Source: Coxiellaceae bacterium UBA1530 (GTDB lineage Bacteria; Pseudomonadota; Gammaproteobacteria; Coxiellales; Coxiellaceae). Taken from it: a stretch of DNA of 36,631 nucleotides. Both the position numbers and the translations under genes were made by a program. Positions 25,285 to 34,624 of the stretch are shown one piece after another. Within the stretch, counting starts at the first letter, position 1. Every line of letters starts with the position of its first letter. Under the pieces are notes generated by a model that did no database searches, was not told the DNA's origin, and saw nothing but the letters and a program-made list of their open reading frames with translations. Location: NCBI GenBank assembly GCA_002323325.1, contig DCQA01000009.1, positions 10,879 through 47,509 of the forward strand, given 5' to 3'.

Positions 25285-26468
25285 TGGATTGGTTGTCTCA
25301 CAGTCGAGCTGCTTTTAGTCACTTGATGGCTTCAAAGCTTCGTTCTTTACTTGCCATGCTCGGAATAGTTGTGGGTACTGGTGCTGTTGTTGCGTTATTG
25401 TCTTGTGGGCAAATGGCAGCTGATAAAGCATTATCACAAATTAAATCATTAGGAACTGATGTGATTTCAATGATGTTATTGGTTAAGCCAGGTGTCAATG
25501 CTGATGAGTCAAGAGGTTTAACTTCTACGAACTTATCCGTTATTCACCAGGCGTCAAAGAATGTGACGACGATAGCACCTATTATTAGTTTGTTTAAAAA
25601 TATTTATGCAAGTGGCGTGTCTGGGAATGTGCCTATTGTAGGTGTGAATAAAAATTTTTACTCAATACTTAAAATGCATCTCTCTACAGGTCGAATAGTG
25701 ACGATGTTAGATCGCGAGCAGCTATTTTGTGTGATAGGGCAGGATTTGGCAAAAAAAATCCAACTTAAAGGGGTTGATCCTTTATACAGTCAGTTATTAG
25801 TGGGTAATGAAATGCTAACTGTAGTTGGTATTTTACAACCATGGAAACCTAGCATGTTGTTTTATGAAAATATTAATAATGGCATTGTTGTCTCTTTACC
25901 GACTGCAGAATTGTTAGCTAGAAATGATGAGATCAAAAAAGTATTAATTAAGATATCCAGTGAGAGTGAACTAGATTCAGTAAAGCATCAACTGGAGTCT
26001 ACTATCACACCATTGATTCCTGATAGAGTTATTCGTTTTCAAGATCCACAGAGTATTATCGATGTTGCATCAAAACAGCAATCAACATTCACTCTACTAT
26101 TAGCCTCTATTGGTGGGATTGCTTTATTAGTCGGTGGTATTGGTGTCATGAATATTATGCTAGTTTCGGTGATAGAGAGGCGTAAAGAGATTGGTGTTCG
26201 AATGGCTATTGGTGCCCAGCGTTCAGATATACTAAAGATGTTTTTAATGGAGGCCGTAGTTTTGACGGTTTTGGGCGGTGCAATGGGTGTTTTAATAGGC
26301 TTATTGGTTTCTCTCGTATTGGCAATGACGAGTGGTTGGGAGTACCATTTTTATGAGTTACCGCCATTACTAGGTTTCTTTGTGTCAGTGCTAGTTGGGG
26401 TTATTTCAGGTATTTATCCGGCTTTCAATGCGTCGAGGCTAGATCCGGTTGAAACATTTACAGATTAA
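25284..26468 (+). CDS. MacB/FtsX-like ABC transporter permease
   Basis: This 394-aa inner-membrane protein has four membrane segments, one at the N-terminus (KLRSLLAMLGIVVGTGAVVALL) and three at the C-terminus. A large periplasmic MacB-PCD domain lies between them (about residues 55-260). The C-terminal FtsX part carries GGIGVMNIMLVSVIERRKEI and GVRMAIGAQRSDI, highly typical of MacB/YknZ. The start is the ATG at 25284, with a TTG one codon earlier ignored. With the adaptor, ATPase and TolC-like protein it makes a complete tripartite exporter for a small molecule, peptide or lipopeptide. trkA starts 17 bases after its stop. Confidence 0.94.
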   Translation: MDWLSHSRAAFSHLMASKLRSLLAMLGIVVGTGAVVALLSCGQMAADKALSQIKSLGTDVISMMLLVKPGVNADESRGLTSTNLSVIHQASKNVTTIAPIISLFKNIYASGVSGNVPIVGVNKNFYSILKMHLSTGRIVTMLDREQLFCVIGQDLAKKIQLKGVDPLYSQLLVGNEMLTVVGILQPWKPSMLFYENINNGIVVSLPTAELLARNDEIKKVLIKISSESELDSVKHQLESTITPLIPDRVIRFQDPQSIIDVASKQQSTFTLLLASIGGIALLVGGIGVMNIMLVSVIERRKEIGVRMAIGAQRSDILKMFLMEAVVLTVLGGAMGVLIGLLVSLVLAMTSGWEYHFYELPPLLGFFVSVLVGVISGIYPAFNASRLDPVETFTD

Positions 26469-26485
26469 GAAAAGAAGAACAGGCT

Positions 26486-27856
26486 ATGAAAATTATTATT
26501 TTAGGAACAGGCCATGTAGGCTTGTCATTAGCAAGCAACCTCATTGATGAGAATCATGATATCACCCTAGTGAGTGATGATGATCAAGCTCTTTCTCGAA
26601 TTGCCGAAAAACTTGACCTAAGGACCGTCTGTGGTCATGGTGCATTCCCGGATGTATTACGCGAGGCTGGCGCTGAGACGGCTGATATGTTGCTAGCCGT
26701 TACCGATATTGATGAAGTAAACATGGTTGCATGCCAAGTGGCATACTCTTTGTTTAGCATTGATAAAAAAATTGCACGAATACGTTCACAGCACTATCTC
26801 ATTCGTGATGAGCTATTTGGGAGTGATAACTTACCCATTGATGTTTTTATTAGTCCAGAGCAACTAGTTACACGGTTTGTTCAGCAGTTGATTGCACACC
26901 CTGGTGCTCTCAAAGTAATGGATTTAGGTGATGGCCTGATTAAGTTGGTGGGTGTAAAAGCCTATTATGGTGGTGTTTGTATCGGTAAAACGCTATCAGA
27001 GATTCATGCTGCGGTAGCAAATGAGTTTTTTAATATTATTGCCATCTTTAGGGGTGATCGTTTAGTTTCTCTGACTGAAGAATTTACAGTAGAGGTTGGC
27101 GATGAGGTGTATTTTATCTGTCATGAGGAGAGTACACATGCCATCTTGGCTGCATTTAGACGTTTGGAGGCACCCTATCAGCGTGTTATTGTCGCAGGCG
27201 GTGGTGGTATTGGTGGATGTTTGGCTGAAGCGATTCAGCATGATTATTCTGTAAAAGTAATTGATAGAGATCTGAAGCGTTGTGAGTTCATAGCTGATCG
27301 ATTGAGTGTAACGGTCCTACATGGTGATGCTTGTGATCGTGATTTATTAAGAAATGAAAATATAGATAGTGTTGATGTTTTTTGTGCGGTGACTGATGAC
27401 GATGAAGATAATATGATTGCGTGTTTGCAAGCTAAGCGTCTAGGTGTTAAGCAGGTTATGGCTCTGATCAGTCGTACGGCATACGTTGATATGATACAGG
27501 ATACTTCGATTAATGTTGCGATCTCTCCTCAGCAAGTGACAGTAGGATCTATTCTTCCCTATTTAAGAAAGGGGGATATTAAACAGGTATACGAACTTCG
27601 CCATTGTCAAACCGATGTCATGGAAATTAAAGTTCACGGCGATAAAAAGACATCTCACCTAATAGGTAGATCATTAGAGCAAATCTCATGGCCTAAAGAT
27701 GTGTCGGTTGGCGCTGTGATTCGTTCGAATACTTTAGTTGTGCTGGACGATAATTATGTGGTTGAGGAGTCCGATCATCTAGTTATTTTGTTAGGTAAGA
27801 GAAAACGACTGAAAGAAGTCGAGAAGTTATTTCAAGTAAGTGCTGATTTTTTTTGA
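26486..27856 (+). CDS. trkA: Trk potassium uptake regulator TrkA
   Basis: This 456-aa cytosolic protein has two RCK units, as in E. coli TrkA (458 aa). Each has a Rossmann nucleotide motif: ILGTGHVGLSLASNL near residue 4 and VAGGGGIGGCLAEAI near residue 236. Each is followed by a TrkA-C domain (about 140-225 and 365-450). Nucleotide binding gates the TrkH channel. The gene is separated by 17 bases from the exporter permease and 11 bases from trkH, so trkA-trkH is surely one unit, possibly transcribed from the exporter promoter. Confidence 0.96.
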   Translation: MKIIILGTGHVGLSLASNLIDENHDITLVSDDDQALSRIAEKLDLRTVCGHGAFPDVLREAGAETADMLLAVTDIDEVNMVACQVAYSLFSIDKKIARIRSQHYLIRDELFGSDNLPIDVFISPEQLVTRFVQQLIAHPGALKVMDLGDGLIKLVGVKAYYGGVCIGKTLSEIHAAVANEFFNIIAIFRGDRLVSLTEEFTVEVGDEVYFICHEESTHAILAAFRRLEAPYQRVIVAGGGGIGGCLAEAIQHDYSVKVIDRDLKRCEFIADRLSVTVLHGDACDRDLLRNENIDSVDVFCAVTDDDEDNMIACLQAKRLGVKQVMALISRTAYVDMIQDTSINVAISPQQVTVGSILPYLRKGDIKQVYELRHCQTDVMEIKVHGDKKTSHLIGRSLEQISWPKDVSVGAVIRSNTLVVLDDNYVVEESDHLVILLGKRKRLKEVEKLFQVSADFF

Positions 27857-27867
27857 AGGGTTAAATC

Positions 27868-29319
27868 ATGAGAGTATACGTGTGTTTTAAATTACTAGGG
27901 ATGCTATTAATGATCTTTAGTTTATCGATGTTAACCCCTCTTATTGTCGATGGTATCTATCATGAGCACGTATACCTGGCCTTTGTCGTTGCTTTTTTAA
28001 TAACAGCAGTCACTGGATTTATTTTATGGATGCCATTTAGAAACTACCATTACGAATTAAGAACACGGGATGGTTTTTTTGTAGTAACATTTTTATGGTT
28101 TGTTTTATCAATGTTTGGAGCTATTCCACTCTGGCTTAATCACTACACGCATATTGGCTTTACTGATGCGGCTTTTGAATCGGTATCTGGAATTACCACA
28201 ACAGGTGCTACAGTTCTGACTCATTTATCTGATTTGCCAAAATCAATACTGTATTATCGACAGCAATTACATTTTTTAGGTGGGATGGGTATTATTGTTT
28301 TGGCAGTGGCTATCATGCCGATTCTTGGTATTGGTGGAATGCAGCTGTATCGTGCAGAAGTTGTTGGCCCTGTTAAAACATCCAAGTTTCGTCCTCGGAT
28401 TGCGCAAACTGCAAAGTCTCTTTGGTATATCTATGTGGGTTTGACTGCAGCATGTGCATTATCGTATTGGGCCTGCGGTTTGGATTTCTTTGATGCATTG
28501 GGTGAAAGCTTTGCTACTGTTGCAACCGGCGGCTTTAGTTTGCATGAAACGAGTTTTGCTTTTTATAAAAGTACAGCTGTTGATGTGGTGGCGATCATAT
28601 TTATGATTTTAGGGTCCTGTAATTTTGCACTGCATTTTTATTTCTTATCCTCGCGTAAAATATCGACTTATTGGAAGGACTACGAACTTATCGTGTTTTT
28701 AAGAATCATCTTGCTTGCTACTGTTGCTATCTCGTTGTATATGGTTGTTGGGTATCATTATTCAATTGTAGAGAATCCTTTTCACGTGTTATTTACAGTT
28801 GTTTCGCTAGCAAGCACCACTGGATTTACTACGGTTGATTTTAATCAGTGGCCAACATTTGTTCCTGTTTTATTAATGATTATTGCTATGGTTGGTGGTT
28901 GTGGTGGTTCTACCAGTGGTGGTATTAAGGTGATTCGTTATCTCATGGTTAAAGAGCAAGGTCTTCGAGAAATAAGACAGTTAATCCATCCCAATGCTGT
29001 CCTGTCATTAAATGATGGTGGTGGAAGTAAATTACCCGATAAGGTGTTGCGTTCGATTTGGGGTTTTTTCTCAGTGTATATGTTCTTATTTTGTTTTCTA
29101 ATTTTATTGTTATTAGCAACTGGCATGAATTTGAAGACGGCTTTTGGAGCTTTAGTGGTATGTATTGCTAACACTGGAGCTTCGATTGGTGATGTAGCAC
29201 AAGGGTTTAGTCATTTACATGCATCAGAGAAATGGTTATTGATTTTTGCGATGTTTTTAGGTCGATTAGAAATTTTTACCGTATTGGTCCTATTCTCCCC
29301 CAGTTATTGGCGTCGCTAG
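27868..29319 (+). CDS. trkH: Trk potassium uptake channel TrkH
   Basis: This 483-aa inner-membrane K+ channel subunit equals the family length (E. coli 483 aa). Four pore-loop selectivity regions are visible: SVSGITTTGATVL, TVATGGFSLHETSF, SLASTTGFTTVDFNQW and IANTGASIGDVAQGF. GGCGGSTSGGIKVIR marks the conserved segment after the third unit. It works with TrkA. No terminator is evident after the stop; a TATAAT sits at 29325-29330. Confidence 0.97.
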   Translation: MRVYVCFKLLGMLLMIFSLSMLTPLIVDGIYHEHVYLAFVVAFLITAVTGFILWMPFRNYHYELRTRDGFFVVTFLWFVLSMFGAIPLWLNHYTHIGFTDAAFESVSGITTTGATVLTHLSDLPKSILYYRQQLHFLGGMGIIVLAVAIMPILGIGGMQLYRAEVVGPVKTSKFRPRIAQTAKSLWYIYVGLTAACALSYWACGLDFFDALGESFATVATGGFSLHETSFAFYKSTAVDVVAIIFMILGSCNFALHFYFLSSRKISTYWKDYELIVFLRIILLATVAISLYMVVGYHYSIVENPFHVLFTVVSLASTTGFTTVDFNQWPTFVPVLLMIIAMVGGCGGSTSGGIKVIRYLMVKEQGLREIRQLIHPNAVLSLNDGGGSKLPDKVLRSIWGFFSVYMFLFCFLILLLLATGMNLKTAFGALVVCIANTGASIGDVAQGFSHLHASEKWLLIFAMFLGRLEIFTVLVLFSPSYWRR

Positions 29320-29692
29320 AATGTTATAATCCTTGTCATCGTCACAGGTTGCATTATTAAAGACCGTAAGTTAGTGATTCTTCGTGTCACTTTAAGGCTG
29401 TGTGTAAACAGTGATAATTTTCAATATTTCTGGGTACTGACGTTATCATTTTATGTATCTGTCTAAAAATTAGTGAAACATTCGTCAAAATCATAAAACC
29501 ACACCTAAATATTATTAGTGTCATAGCAAAGCTACCGTTAAAAGATTTAATACTATGTTCTATGATGACGCATCACGATGCACTAAGCTTAGCGCCCTTG
29601 GATACAGTGATGTGCACTTCCAGCTCATATGTGCTCATAGGCGGATGGTTGATAAAACACAAGGGTATAGTTGGTGTGACGGTTACAAATCA
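29320..29692. other. 373-base intergenic region, no gene recognised
   Basis: This AT-rich region between trkH and the convergent thioesterase gene holds no convincing reading frame, tRNA or strong terminator. A perfect TATAAT is at 29325-29330 without a good -35. TGATAA (29412-29417) and TTATCA (29443-29448) form a distant inverted repeat. A small RNA here is possible but not supported. Confidence 0.4.
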
Positions 29693-30175
29693 CTAAAGCT
29701 TTTTAAACATCGCTTTTTCTTTTTCACTAAGCTCGATACGCATTTTTTTACGCAGTACCGCTTCTTTGAATCGTCTCTTTTGTTCGTCCGTTTGACAATC
29801 AAGCGGCTTAACAGTGACGGGTTTATGGTTTTCATCTAACGCAACCATGGTGAAGAAACAAGAGTTCGTATGACTAACGGTTCCTGTGGACATATCTTCT
29901 GCAATCACTTTAATGCCGATTTCCATAGAAGAGCGGCCAACATGATTGACTGATGCGAGGCAAGTTACCAGGTTGCCGACATGAATAGGTTGTTTGAACA
30001 CGACTTGGTCAACAGATAGTGTGACGACATAGCGCCCACTGTATCTTGCAGCGCAGGCATAAGCGACTTTATCTAAAAAATTGAGTAAGTGGCCTCCATG
30101 GATATTACCGGCGAAATTGGCTTGGTTGGGTGTCATGATTTCTGACATTGTGATGCTGCTGCGATTTCCATCCAT
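29693..30175 (-). CDS. Hotdog-fold acyl-CoA thioesterase (YciA/BACH-like)
   Basis: This 160-aa protein has a single 4HBT hotdog domain. Landmarks are ANFAGNIHGGHLLNFLDKVA with the catalytic Asp/Asn region, ARYSGRYVVTLSVDQVVFKQPI, HVGNLVTCLASVNHVGRSSMEI and THTNSCFFTM-like strand (here SHTNSCFFTMVALDE). Such enzymes hydrolyse acyl-CoA and tune free CoA and fatty-acid pools. The C-terminal 35 residues are Lys/Arg/Glu-rich. The ATG follows AGAGG and is 10 bases after the stop of the amino-acid permease, implying co-transcription. Confidence 0.92.
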   Translation of the reverse strand: MDGNRSSITMSEIMTPNQANFAGNIHGGHLLNFLDKVAYACAARYSGRYVVTLSVDQVVFKQPIHVGNLVTCLASVNHVGRSSMEIGIKVIAEDMSTGTVSHTNSCFFTMVALDENHKPVTVKPLDCQTDEQKRRFKEAVLRKKMRIELSEKEKAMFKKL

Positions 30176-30185
30176 GGATAGCCTC

Positions 30186-31775
30186 TTAGTGTGATGTTGG
30201 TATCTGATGTTCTAAATCATCAATATAGCATTGCGTTTCTTCGGGCGCTAATCGGAGGTGTGTTGCGAGCCACATAATTCCTACGCTAAAAAAGAATAGC
30301 GTTATGATATCCCAACCAAAGTGGAGTATATCTAACCCATGCCCGAATGAACCAAGGTACGAGATTAGCGTAAGTCCTGCGAAATACGGCCATAACCAGA
30401 GCGCTGAGCGACTATTTAAGGGTATGCTATTAGCAGTCGAGTTGATAGCTCGGTAGCCAAACATAACAGCAATACCCGCTACAATCGCGATTGAAAGTTT
30501 TGAGATGATATCCCAGCCACTCCAGAAGGCTAGGCAATTGCATAGGAAAAAAGCCACGTATGACCATAATCGTGGTAGCGGTAGTTTGAGTAAGCGAGAT
30601 TGATGGGGGATTTGGTATCGTAATGCCAGGAAGCTGATGGGCCCAATGGCATAGCTAATCGCCATTAGTGATGTCAGGAAAGTGACCATTGCCTTCCAAC
30701 CTGGCAAGGGTGTAAACATCAGCATCCCAACGCAAAAGTTGACAAATATAGCGCTTGCTGGATTTCCCTGATGGTTTAGTCGATGTAAAAAACTGGGAAG
30801 GCTACCATTGGCGCTAGTGGCATAAAGCGATCGACTGGAGCTTGCCATGTACATCAGGGCTGCTGCAAGCGGTCCAATAACGGCACCGATGTAAAGCAAA
30901 GGTAGTATCCCCTGTAAGTGGTCTTGTAGCAGGATAGTGGTAAAAGGACTATTGCTGTGGCGTAACTGAATCTGAGCCCAGCCTTGTGCGATATTGCTGG
31001 GCTGTAGCGATGCTAAAAATGCAAACTGAAGGAGTAGATAAATGACCAGGCAAATAGTAATGGATCCAATAATGGCATACGGCAGTGCTTTACCAGGATT
31101 TTTAGCCTCTCCTGCCATTTCGCAGGCTTGTTTGAAGCCATTGAATGCAAAGATAATCCCACCTGAAGCTATTGCGGCGAAAACGCCATGAAATCCATAA
31201 GGAGAGAACGAGCTTCTTGGATATATCGGGTGATGGCGAAGTGTTGCTACGATAAATATGCTGATCACAATTATCAAAGGTAAGATGATTTTCATTACTG
31301 TCAGCATATTATTTGCATGAATGAGCCATCGTAAAGAGTAGATATTAATGCTACTGATCAGCAACATTAGAATGGTTGCTGTTAGGTAACCTTGGTGAGT
31401 CAATTGCCCTGTCTCGGGCATAGCTAGAGATGGAAAAAAAATAGTCAGGTATTGAATAACTCCCTGAACTTCTGTGGGTACTAAAGCGGTATAAGATAGC
31501 CAGATAAACCAGGAAAATATAAAAGCAACTAATGTTCCGTGAGTATATTGCGGCACACGAACACTGGATCCTGTCAGCGGTAGCATGGCGCTAATTTCAG
31601 CAAAAGTGAAGGCAATAATAGCCAGTACAATACCACCTATAATCCAGGAAATGATTGCAGCAGGACCAGCGAGCTGAGAGGTGTAGTAGGCGGAGAACAT
31701 CCAACCTGATCCTAAGATAGCACTGACAGAGGTGAATAATAAACCATTAGGAGAAAGTGATCGTTTTTGAATCAT
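30186..31775 (-). CDS. APC-superfamily amino-acid permease
   Basis: This 529-aa inner-membrane protein has 12-14 hydrophobic segments. The N-terminal unwound-helix motif reads AILGSGWMFSAYY, equivalent to the GSGIF substrate site of APC transporters. It is followed by the ISWIIGGIVLAIIAFTFAEISAMLP pattern (TM2). FAFNGFKQACEMAGEAKNPGKALPYAI matches the conserved TM6-7 region. It may carry an amino acid or amine by proton symport or exchange. The substrate is unknown. It is divergent from polA, and no good ribosome site is seen before the ATG. Confidence 0.9.
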   Translation of the reverse strand: MIQKRSLSPNGLLFTSVSAILGSGWMFSAYYTSQLAGPAAIISWIIGGIVLAIIAFTFAEISAMLPLTGSSVRVPQYTHGTLVAFIFSWFIWLSYTALVPTEVQGVIQYLTIFFPSLAMPETGQLTHQGYLTATILMLLISSINIYSLRWLIHANNMLTVMKIILPLIIVISIFIVATLRHHPIYPRSSFSPYGFHGVFAAIASGGIIFAFNGFKQACEMAGEAKNPGKALPYAIIGSITICLVIYLLLQFAFLASLQPSNIAQGWAQIQLRHSNSPFTTILLQDHLQGILPLLYIGAVIGPLAAALMYMASSSRSLYATSANGSLPSFLHRLNHQGNPASAIFVNFCVGMLMFTPLPGWKAMVTFLTSLMAISYAIGPISFLALRYQIPHQSRLLKLPLPRLWSYVAFFLCNCLAFWSGWDIISKLSIAIVAGIAVMFGYRAINSTANSIPLNSRSALWLWPYFAGLTLISYLGSFGHGLDILHFGWDIITLFFFSVGIMWLATHLRLAPEETQCYIDDLEHQIPTSH

Positions 31776-31907
31776 ATGAGGTACTACTGTTCATATCAAA
31801 GTGCGACAGTTTAAACGGTATTCAATCTAAGGTCATTAAAAAGAATCGTAGCTCTACCTCCAGTAAACACGCTATACTTCCTTGCGATATTCATGAAGGT
31901 AGTCAGT

Positions 31908-34610
31908 ATGGTTAAAGATACACCAATGGTATTGGTTGATGGTTCTTCTTATTTGTTTCGCGCATATTACGCAATGCCCTCATTAACAACCCAGCAGGGT
32001 TTTCCATCCGGTGCCATATACGGCGTTATCAATATGTTGAGACGCTTGTTAAAAGATTATCCTGGCTCAAATGTTATTGTTGTTTTTGATACCAAAGGTA
32101 AAACTTTTCGTCACGAGCTGTACGCTGAATACAAGGCTAATCGTGCGGCGATGCCTGAAGAGTTGTCCCAACAAATTGAACCTTTGCATGACATCATAGA
32201 GGCCATGGGGTTTCCTCTCATTAAAGTCCCCGGTGTTGAGGCAGACGATGTTATTGGAACATTGGCCTCTCAATTTTCAAAAAAGGGTCAAGATGTTTTG
32301 ATCTCTACTGGAGATAAAGACATGGCACAGTTGGTTAATGAGCGGGTGACCTTAGTCAACACCATGACACATCAAGTTTTAGATACTCGGGGTGTTGAAG
32401 AGAAGTTTGGTGTTCGTCCTGATCAAATGATTGACTATTTAGCCTTAATTGGTGATACCTCTGATAATGTGCCAGGAATACCAAAAGTGGGGCCAAAAAC
32501 TGCAGTGAAATGGTTGCAGCAGTATGAGACTGTCAGCAATATCACTGAACATGCGCAGGCTATTTCAGGAAAAGTAGGTGAGAATTTACGGGCTCATTTA
32601 GAGCAATTGTCACTGTCACAAGAGCTTGTCACTATACAATGTATGGTACCGCTACCTTCTTCGTTAGATCGCTGTGTGATGTCGCCTGCAAATCATGCAG
32701 TTCTCAAACAATGGTATGCAACGCTTGAATTTTCTACGTGGCTTAAAGAGTTGTCAGATAATAATTCTGATGAAGTAATAGTCGATTCAGGGGTAACTGA
32801 GTTAAAGCGTTATGACGTTGTCTTAACTGAGAAAGCGTGTTTACTATGGATCCAGAAAATTCAGGCCGCGACTGTTTTTGCATTAGACGTTGAAACAACC
32901 AGTTTAGACGATATGTCAGCGCAACTCGTTGGTGTGTCATTAGCAGTTGCGTCTGGTGAGGCGGCTTATATTCCTCTGATGCATGACTATCCGCAAGCAC
33001 CTAAACAACTGGAAACAGAGTGGGTGTTACAGCAGTTGATGCCAATTTTGCAAGATAAATCACGACGTGTTGTTGGTCATAATATAAAATACGATTGGAA
33101 AGTTTTACGTCGCTATGGCCTGGAAATTCTAGCGCGATGTGAGGATACTTTGTTGCAATCCTATGTTCTAAATAATGTCACCGTTCGACATGATATGGAT
33201 ACTCTGGCAGAAAAATTTTTAGGACATCAAACGATAACCTTTGAGTCGGTGGCCGGAAAAGGCGCTAAACAGAAAACTTTTAATGAAATTTCACTAGATA
33301 TCGCTGCGCCGTATGCTGCAGAGGATGCTGATATTACATTACAATTATTCATGAAGTTTGATCAAGCTCTCAACGAGGAGCCAACCTTGCGCTCAGTGTA
33401 TGACAATATCGAGCAGCCTTTATTGTCAGTATTAATGCAGATGGAATATCAAGGCGTACTATTAGACACTGAATTATTATCTGTGCAAAGCCAAGATTTG
33501 TCAGTGCGTATTGAGCATCTAGAGCAGGAGGCTTATCAACTTGCGGGGGCGCCTTTTAATCTAGCGTCACCAAAACAACTGCAAGAGGTATTATTTGAGA
33601 AGCTTAATTTGCCTATTATCAAAAAGACACCCAAAGGGCAGCCATCGACAGCCGAAGCAGTGCTACAAGAACTCGCGGCCGACTATCCTTTGCCCCACGT
33701 TATTGTGCAATACCGTAGCTTGGCAAAATTAAAATCGACCTACACGGATAAGCTACCACAGCAAGTCAATCCAGTAACAGGCCGGGTTCATACTCATTAT
33801 AATCAGGCAGTTACTTCGACAGGACGTTTGTCATCTAATAATCCAAATTTGCAAAATATTCCAGTTCGGACTGAAGAGGGGCGCCGTATTAGGCAGGCTT
33901 TTGTTGCACCTGATGGAAAGGTGATTGTCGCAGCAGATTACTCTCAAGTGGAGTTGCGCATTATGGCGCATGCCTCAAAAGATCAGGGAATGATTTCGGC
34001 TTTTGAACAAGGATTGGATATTCATCGGTCAACTGCTGCAGAAGTATTTGGTGTTTCTGTTGAGTCAGTGACGGCAGATCAAAGACGGCATGCTAAGGCC
34101 ATTAATTTTGGGTTATTGTACGGGATGTCAGCTTTTGGTCTGTCAAAACAGCTCAATGTGGATCGACAATCAGCACAGCATTATATCGATGCTTATTTTG
34201 AGCGCTACCCTGCCGTATTAGATTACATGGAGTCAGCTCGTCAGCAAGCAGCTGATCACGGTTATGTGACCACATTATTGGGGCGTCGATTAGTCATACC
34301 TGAGATTCATTCATCGAATGCGATGCGAAGGAAGGCGGCTGAGCGAGCTGCAATTAATGCTCCATTGCAAGGCACTGCTGCAGATTTAATTAAGTTGGCT
34401 ATGATTAAATTGCAACGGTCTCTTTTAGAAGAGCAGTTAGAGGTGACATTGATTATGCAGGTACATGATGAGTTAGTATGTGAGGTAGGTAGATCCGATC
34501 AAGAGGCGGCAGTTGCCCTGATTCGACAATCCATGGAGCAAGTCACAGCTTTAACGATTCCACTGATTGTTGATATTGGTGTGGGGTCTAATTGGGAAGT
34601 TGCACATTAA
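31908..34610 (+). CDS. polA: DNA polymerase I
   Basis: This 900-aa enzyme has three domains. The 5'-3' exonuclease runs from MVLVDGSSYLFRAYYAMP to about residue 290, with VEADDVIGTLA and GDTSDNVPGIPKVGPKTA. The proofreading domain has the acidic set intact: FALDVETTSL, HNIKYDWKVL and YAAEDADITLQL. The polymerase domain has motif A ADYSQVELRI, motif B RRHAKAINFGLLYG and motif C MQVHDELVCEV. The start at 31908 with AAGG eight bases ahead is preferred over an ATG five codons earlier with no such site. The length is near E. coli PolA (928 aa). rpiA follows after 14 bases. Confidence 0.97.
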   Translation: MVKDTPMVLVDGSSYLFRAYYAMPSLTTQQGFPSGAIYGVINMLRRLLKDYPGSNVIVVFDTKGKTFRHELYAEYKANRAAMPEELSQQIEPLHDIIEAMGFPLIKVPGVEADDVIGTLASQFSKKGQDVLISTGDKDMAQLVNERVTLVNTMTHQVLDTRGVEEKFGVRPDQMIDYLALIGDTSDNVPGIPKVGPKTAVKWLQQYETVSNITEHAQAISGKVGENLRAHLEQLSLSQELVTIQCMVPLPSSLDRCVMSPANHAVLKQWYATLEFSTWLKELSDNNSDEVIVDSGVTELKRYDVVLTEKACLLWIQKIQAATVFALDVETTSLDDMSAQLVGVSLAVASGEAAYIPLMHDYPQAPKQLETEWVLQQLMPILQDKSRRVVGHNIKYDWKVLRRYGLEILARCEDTLLQSYVLNNVTVRHDMDTLAEKFLGHQTITFESVAGKGAKQKTFNEISLDIAAPYAAEDADITLQLFMKFDQALNEEPTLRSVYDNIEQPLLSVLMQMEYQGVLLDTELLSVQSQDLSVRIEHLEQEAYQLAGAPFNLASPKQLQEVLFEKLNLPIIKKTPKGQPSTAEAVLQELAADYPLPHVIVQYRSLAKLKSTYTDKLPQQVNPVTGRVHTHYNQAVTSTGRLSSNNPNLQNIPVRTEEGRRIRQAFVAPDGKVIVAADYSQVELRIMAHASKDQGMISAFEQGLDIHRSTAAEVFGVSVESVTADQRRHAKAINFGLLYGMSAFGLSKQLNVDRQSAQHYIDAYFERYPAVLDYMESARQQAADHGYVTTLLGRRLVIPEIHSSNAMRRKAAERAAINAPLQGTAADLIKLAMIKLQRSLLEEQLEVTLIMQVHDELVCEVGRSDQEAAVALIRQSMEQVTALTIPLIVDIGVGSNWEVAH

Positions 34611-34624
34611 TTGAGGAATAGATC

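Noticed and set aside
24610..26468. Frameshift in a fused MacB gene
   Set aside because: The ATPase ends at a full H-loop and D-terminal region, and the permease begins at its own ATG in a TGATG overlap, as in natural two-gene MacB-like systems.
29555..29839. 94-codon open frame between trkH and the thioesterase
   Set aside because: Its second half is antisense to the thioesterase gene, the peptide is low-complexity Phe-rich, and there is no ribosome-binding site. The rest of the gap carries no gene.
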